This document shows, piece after piece, positions 58,062 to 64,000 of a stretch of 64,000 bases of DNA (the stretch's first letter is position 1; every line of letters starts with the position of its first letter). A program made the translations under genes and the position numbers. Under the pieces are notes generated by a model, which saw only the letters and a list, made by a program, of their open reading frames with translations, made no database searches and was not told the DNA's origin. The stretch is from NCBI GenBank assembly GCA_016808115.1, contig JAEQBH010004568.1:62001-126000 (forward strand), written 5' to 3'. Source of the stretch: Tetrastigma voinierianum. Lineage: Eukaryota > Streptophyta > Magnoliopsida > Vitales > Vitaceae.

Positions 58062-60812
58062 TGTGATGTCTACAAGATTCGGGGTCGGGTTGTGACCCGT
58101 CAACCGGTGAGGCTTCGTGGATGTTGGGTAGCTTGACACCTGGCCGTATCCCTTTCGGGAACCATGATTTAACGAAAATCAGTTGAGTCTCCTTTTATGC
58201 GAGGCTCTACCCAAAAAACACAACATGTACAAAACCTTGGCAACATGGCCCAATATAACCTGGCCAGCCTCCTTTGGGTCCCTGCTCTGATAAAAATTGC
58301 CCTTGTCACGGCCCATTTATCCATACTCAAACATATAAGCACATGACTATAAAACCATAGTCCATAAGAGTTTTAATTACATCATTCTTATACAAAAAAT
58401 ATCAAATTAAGCATTCAATACATGTTTTACAAAATATAAATCAAAACCATGTCAGGCTTTCTTCTCGTATGGGCCTCTAGTGGTATCTCGTCTCCACACA
58501 TTCTGTGCACAGAAAGGGTCCCACGACGGGGTGGCTTGATACTTGATGAAGTCAGGCATCTACAAGGGATACTCCCCACCCTAAGTACACATGCAATGGT
58601 TTGCTACAATAAACACTCCCCTCCATAAGATGTCATCCTAGAATGGAAACCTACATGTCATGAATGAAATGCGACTCAACATGTCCCATGTACCGAGCCC
58701 TTACCGACTCCCTCTTTAACCCAAGTCCCAACCCGACTCCCTCACACATGCTTATGCCCAGAGTGAGAAACTCACCATTGGCATTTCAACCAATGGTCCT
58801 TTATCCAAAACAAAAGCTTTTTGTTTTATAAATAATAAAAAACATTAGACCAAATCTCAGAAAGCAGCTTTAAAACAAAAGCATTGGACAATCTCAAGAA
58901 AACCACTTTTAAAACAAAAAGCATTAGACAGTCTCAGATATAGCTTTGTTAAAAGCATTGGACGGACTTCGAAACCTCTTTAAAACAAAAGCATTGGACA
59001 GTCTCCGAAACCACTTGACTCTTTAGGACATTGTCCTTAGACCGAGCCCGCACCATCAGCACCATACACAGTGTTGATTTACAACCATGAAGACCGTGGA
59101 GCTCTATTATACGTCATCTAATGTATCGGGTCCACCACCCGTTCACTAAGATTGGTGAAAGACAACAACCATGGACTCCCACCCGTTTTACACGATGTCC
59201 CGGTGCATATGAAATGCAATGCAAATGTGCCATTTCCTATTCATACCAAGCTACATATATAATGAGTGCTATATGCACATATGCCTACTCATGCATATTA
59301 ACCCATGCATCAATTGAACATTTATATCACTAAACACAAATTCTAATTTAAATCATACAATTCATGCCAACATACCTAACACACATACATTGACATTAAC
59401 AAGTCATCACCAATCAGGTAATGACTTACTTTATCCTCTAGGTCTAATTGTGACACCATGTCCACGAATAGCCCAACACCAAGCCATGCAATGGCCTCAA
59501 TCATACACAAACTCATGCATTTCCCTAAGCCTCATGGATAATTATATCAACATGCATATAAATACCCAATTCAAGCAATACATAGACTTTCAATGTATTA
59601 GACCGTGCATATCATCTTAGCAAGCAGTTTGCACACTTGGTGCTACAATCAAATTTTTGAAAAATATGTGGGCACCAAATGCCATTTACAAGCATATGGC
59701 CAGATTCTAGACTCAAGGATATTTCCATAGAGTCCAAGAACAACAAATTTGGAGTCCAAACGAAGAAGTGATGCAAGTTGCAAGCCATGAAGAAAATCAA
59801 CAACATTGCAGCACCTGTAGTAGCAGAGGCTACTGTATTTCGTCATTTTCAGACCTAATTTGAGCTCAAATTGCATTACGCTATATATGGATGGATTCTA
59901 GACTCAAAGGACTTTCCATAGAGTCCAAGAACGTGGGAATTAGAGTTCTGACAAGAAAGTTATGGTCGTCCAAAGTTGGAGGTTTCACATAGCGTTGACC
60001 TACTCATAATCAGCGAACGAAAAAATTAGTTTGTTTTTTTCCTTCCTTTTATTTGCTTGGGAGGCACCATCCATAGCTTGACCCAAGACTCAGCCCGAGA
60101 CTTGAGCATTTCACGGATGGAAGAGAATAAACCAGAGTAGGAAGGTTCCTTTACTCTTGGAGCAAAGCGAAGCTTTGAAGATTGAAAGCTCGAAACCCAT
60201 GGCCTCCAGACTTTCCTCGAATCTCCGATGCAGCTCTTGGACTTTGGTGTCTGCGTTGTCTCAGCCCAGGTACTTTCCGACTTTAAGTCTTGGCCCAACG
60301 CGAGACGACCACCTGAGCTCCATAGATCTTAGAAGGAAGTCAAAGCTTCTCTATCTACACCCTCTCTTCTCCTCTCACTGTTGGATCCAGCCCCCAAAAA
60401 AATGGGCTTTTCCCCATTTTGCCCTCATTTTATTCCAATTAACTTAAGTTTGTTAAGTGGCCCACGTCACGCCACTTGTCCACTTCGGTCCCGGGTTCGT
60501 TTCTATCTTGAAATGATTCATTTCTTTCAGTTCAATTTATTTTAAATGAACTTAGCTCAAGTCTCATTTCAAGGCTTCAGATTTTCATAAAATCCCTACG
60601 TCGATCGCGATCGACGTGGCGGAATCACCACTGGAAAGAGTGTAAAGTGGGCTGTCTATAATTCAATAAACTTTCTGAGTCCTTTAGATTTGTGAAATGA
60701 TCAGCAGCGCAGTTCGTTTTTCATATGGGGTCTGAATTTTTACCAGGCTTCTTGAGTCATTCTTTCAATTTATATTACTTGTTTTGAAATTTTAAAATTT
60801 TCCGGGTTTACA
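58062..60812 (-). repeat. Element D 5' LTR (right), uninterrupted
   Basis: On the + strand it runs from TGTGATGTCTACAAG to CCGGGTTTACA. It serves as the empty-site reference for both insertions into the left LTR. A 20 bp palindrome at 60598-60617 is absent from the left LTR. Confidence 0.85.
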
Positions 60813-61030
60813 AAATCGAAAGAAACAATAACAATTAGGCGAAGATGTGAAGCATGGCGATGAAAGGTCCTCAGGTGAAAGTGTGGAATGACTTTCTTCA
60901 TTGCTTATGCTTGATAGGTGGTTGATGTGTATATGGCTTTACAATACAAGGTTTGGAAGGTAGGAGAATGTGAAGATCAAACAATCCTCTTAATCGATAT
61001 TCGTGGGCTCAATGAACATCAAGGTAATAT
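60813..61030 (+). pseudogene. Host exon interrupted by element D (unknown gene)
   Basis: Removing element D joins 49487-49511 to 60813 onwards. The joined frame starts with MSSELQVKSK before the insertion and continues KETITIRRRCEAWR after it. Further on, KVWKVGECEDQTILLIDIRG and LNEHQ (about 60949-61024) precede a donor-like GTAAT. The block GATGTGAAGCATGGC (60844) and the 18 bp AAGGTTTGGAAGGTAGGA (60949) recur about 100 bp apart at 63831 and 63941, so this is one of two paralogs. I do not recognise the protein. Confidence 0.5.
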
Positions 61031-61435
61031 CATTTTGCTATGAATAATTTAGTTTAAAATAAGAAAAACAAAGAAAATGATTTTGCATCACCGAACATGT
61101 AGGTAGAATGGTTTAGAAGGTCTCTCTAACAACCAAGGTCTCGATTCGAACCTTAAGAATGCGATTGTGTTAAATAGTGAAACTTTACTTCCTTGTGGTC
61201 CATCTCGGCTCGAATGGTGATTAGTTTGGGTATGGTATGGTATGGCTTAAAGGTGTCTTTCGTGTGTTACCGCGGTTCCCTCAGATACCTATTGACAACA
61301 TAAAAAAAACAAAAAAGAAAATGATTTTGTTGATACATTTGATAATTGAATGTTTTATAATTAGTATATAAATTAGATTTGCAATTACAAAACGTAATTG
61401 TTTTGAGTCATAATATGGACAAAGTGGGAAAATTT
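61031..61435. other. AT-rich intron-like or intergenic spacer
   Basis: No repeat end or gene is seen. It lies between the interrupted exon and a solo LTR. Confidence 0.4.
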
Positions 61436-63233
61436 TGTGACGCCCTAAAACCCGGGGGTCCGTTGACAACCCATCAACCCGCGGAATATTCGTGGATGTC
61501 GAGTAACCCCACACCACTCATGAAAATCGAGCGAGTATCTCTCTTTATGCGGGAGCTCAACCCAATACAATCTGTGTCATGTAGCCTGTCCCAATATTTT
61601 ACAAAGACCACACCAGGTCCATATACAATTAAAATGAGAAAAATTGGCCACTTGGGCCCATACATCAATACTCACTAAAATACATATCTCAACTATATAA
61701 CAATAGCTCCAGAGTTAATACATTACTCTTTACCAAACATATATTAAATTTAAAGTTTTATTACATGTTATACAAGTAATACAAAGCAATCAGTTTCTTC
61801 CTAAACGAGGCCTCACAATGAGCGCCGCCCTATCTGCCACTCACTATTTTTCAAATAGTAATCCCTCGACGAGGTGAGGCAAAGCCCGGTAGTATTAATT
61901 TCACCACATGGGTTGCACTCCCACCTAAGTGTACATGTCATGGCAAACAAACACACTCAACAAATGCATGATCCTACTTGAATGTCTACTACCCGATCCA
62001 TGTCTCTCAAGTCCTCTACCGACTCCCTCATATGCCTAAGCCAAATGTGCATCTGATTTCATCTGAAAGGCACGTTCTCAAAAAAGCACTACTATAAGAT
62101 TCAGATAATATGTGGATACCTCAAGGTGAGAATTAACGATCATTGCTATAGGATCTTGGTCAACCTCAGAGATGAACTGTTGGACCACTCTCAAAACTGA
62201 ATCTTACAGAAAAATATCACTAAATTTAACATATTGTTTTCCACTTTTCACTCATTTAATCATACTCTCACACCTATCGTTCTAGGGTGCTAGTGCATCT
62301 ATGAATGCATGTATAATTCTAACAATTTATGCTAATATATTTTACATGTATATATTAACATAATTAATCCACATAAATCATGTTATTCAAAATTCTGATA
62401 ATAACACCAAAATTAGCTCACATGGGCTAATTAACAAACCAAGCAATTCATTTGGATACAAAACCACACAAAAACCACGTGATCGTAGGCAGTGAAACCC
62501 TCGGGTCGGCGCATTCACGACCTACATCAGGGATTTTCCACTCGATTCAAAGGTTTTGAGACCGGAAATCTGATAAATCAAACCTCGAGAATATCTACAA
62601 CCTTCACATGGCTCTTAGCCAAGAATAACACAAATGAAAAGATCCCTACCTCTTTGGGTTGTCGGAACTCCACAAAATCGATGGCGTAGCCACCGCCGCG
62701 TAGAGCGACTACTTCTTGGCGACGGTAGAGGTCGAGCGTCGGAAATCTAGAGAGAAGTCACACACTCTCTCTCTAAAATTTGAAACAAGCCCTCACTGCC
62801 AATTCCTAGCCCCTGCACGTTTTCTTCTTCAATATGAAGAATAAAACTATACATCTTTTGTCTTATTCTCATTTAACTTTCAATAATTCTCATCTTGTCC
62901 TTTTGTCTTGATTTTTGACACATGGCTTAATCTAAGTCATTCATCTCAATCATCTCACTAATCATGCAACATGTGTCACATGGGTACATGTAGTAGATGA
63001 CTTTCGTCACATCACATGTCCTTCACAATCCGTTTTACCGCACCCGACACCCAATGCCTTGAAAAACGTGAAATTTGGAATGTCTTGGAATTCGACGAAA
63101 TTCGATATGGTAGCTAGATTTCATAAGACGATTCTAACGGTGAAATTCATTTCGTCATCTAGATATGCGAAAAAGTGGTTTTACGAAATTACCATTTGCC
63201 CTTTGAAGAATTTGAATTTTCTCGGGTTTTACA
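61436..63233 (-). mobile_element. Solo LTR of the TGTGAAACCC family, minus strand
   Basis: On the minus strand it runs from TGTAAAACCCGAGAAAATTC (63233) to GGGTTTTAGGGCGTCACA (61436), 1.8 kb. It shares with 33732-35623 (reverse complement) the AGTAGATGACTTTCGTCACAT region, the ACACATGGCTTAATCTAAG block and the CTTCTCTCTA region. Flanks AATTT and AAATT are nearly the same, so a 5 bp duplication shifted by a base is possible. No interior remains. Confidence 0.8.
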
Positions 63234-63660
63234 AAATTACTCCTGGAAATATGCATGGTGTAAAGTACTTAGTTGTTTTAAAAAAAAAATCAATCTCTTA
63301 ATTTTAATCTAAAATTTGAAACAATAATTTTTTAAATAAAAATTTAAAAATGTATATGCTTTTATTTAATTAGCATGAAATGAATAATGAATGTTTCAAT
63401 TGGATCTTAAATTATATATATTTTCTCATATTTGAGATAGTTTTCTTAATAGAAAAAAAACATTCAAAAACATTAGAAAAATGATTCTATTCGTAAAATT
63501 TTCAAAAATTCAATAATAATAATGAAAAAGTTAAAGCAAAAGCGGCCTTAATGAAAGCAAGTGCTCAACAAAAGCCACCTTAATCTTTATCTATAGACTT
63601 AAAATTTCAAATTCTCTTATATATTTTATTTCTAATTTGATTTGACCATTTTTGTAGTTC
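63234..63660. other. AT-rich spacer
   Basis: No gene or repeat boundary recognised, with several poly-A runs. Confidence 0.4.
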
Positions 63661-63689
63661 ATAGTTTCAAGTACAAGTTCAATCAAACA

Positions 63690-64000
63690 TCTTTTTCTTT
63701 ATTTGTGGATGTTGAAGAAATGAAACCACCCATTGAGATTCATGGTAACCAAAGTCAGATAAGAGATGATCATTATGAAGAGAAGAGCCTCGGGATTGCA
63801 AGCCAGAAGCAAAGGTCATTCGATCTCAAATGTAAAGCATGGCCTTGTTTGGGTCCTCTTGGCGAGAGACTAGCCTGGTCCGTTTTCATGACCTTTGCTC
63901 AAACGTTGGAATGAACATAATCAAGGGCCTTCAAAATATAAGGTTTGGAAGGTAGGACAAAGTGAAGAACATGCGATCCCTTTATGTGATGCTATTTCCC
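63690..64000 (+). CDS. Possible exon, paralog of the exon split by element D (runs off the window)
   Basis: An open frame at 63642-63914 contains FVDVEEMKPPIEIHGNQSQI and then KQRSFDLKCKAW. Its DNA from about 63825 matches 60840 onwards, and at 63941 the frame KVWKVGQSEEHAIPLCDAIS matches KVWKVGECEDQTILLIDIRG of the other copy. Protein-level similarity with the same spacing suggests a real gene family, possibly with an intron or frameshift between 63914 and 63940. I do not recognise the family, and the 3' part is outside the window. Confidence 0.4.

Larger units (their letters stand above)
49517..60812 (-). mobile_element. Element D: gag-only gypsy-type retrotransposon with AAATC target duplication
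   Basis: It is flanked by AAATC on both sides (49512-49516 and 60813-60817), a perfect 5 bp duplication. The left LTR spans 49517-56395 but includes two inserted solo LTRs (51217-53640 and 54058-55802); without them it is about 2.7 kb, the same as the right LTR (58062-60812). The interior, 56396-58061, carries a gag gene and a polypurine tract but no protease, RT or integrase. It therefore depended on a relative for enzymes. Similarity of its gag to that of element C suggests the helper family. Confidence 0.85.

Noticed and set aside
1..64000. Integrated viral sequence (for example a pararetrovirus)
   Set aside because: All RT and protease motifs found occur in LTR-bounded elements with integrase. 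No movement-protein or coat-protein motif was seen.

Overview
This is nuclear DNA of a flowering plant, almost certainly a eudicot and probably woody. It is AT-rich and packed with LTR retrotransposons whose primer-binding sites match plant initiator-Met tRNA. The few host genes are fragments of plant families: a CC-NBS-LRR resistance gene and a plant basic secretory protein (BSP). I cannot name the species. I found no intact protein-coding gene, no structural RNA gene, no CRISPR array and no convincing new multi-gene system. The value of the window is its nested transposon stratigraphy and several partial segmental duplications.

Left part (1-13382). A large gypsy-type solo LTR (420-about 3253) carries a hairpin-rich CAAG satellite. 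After it come a Cassandra-like repeat, short tandem duplications, a small NBS-LRR relic (4540-4877), poorly identified sequence, a solo LTR of a 1.8-1.9 kb family (7828-9724) and AT-rich repeats.

Element A (13383-23387, + strand) is a decayed Ty3/gypsy chromovirus-like element. It has two LTRs of about 2.5-2.7 kb, a PBS, gag, protease, RT, RNase H, integrase and a chromodomain-like tail. Its 3' LTR contains an inverted copy of its own sequence.

Middle (23388-33595). Two copies of the upstream region of a BSP gene (23396-23985 and 29551-30277) and two NBS-LRR copies (4540-4877 and 26000-28664) indicate an old duplication of an NBS-LRR/BSP block. The second BSP copy has a start codon and signal peptide but breaks off after about 70 codons, where a tandem LTR-internal-LTR-internal-LTR array of a miniature copia-like element (30487-about 32300) begins. 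A second duplicated host segment (32360-33560 versus 37635-37929 plus 47973-49450) exposes a MITE with its empty site.

Right part (33596-64000). Two solo LTRs of one family are nested (33596-37256). Element C (37930-47972, minus strand) is a rearranged gypsy element with a long odd leader. Element D (49517-60812, minus strand, TSD AAATC) is a gag-only element. Its left LTR was invaded by two solo LTRs (51217-53640 and 54058-55802). D sits in a putative host exon whose paralog is at the right edge (63690-64000). Another solo LTR lies at 61436-63233.
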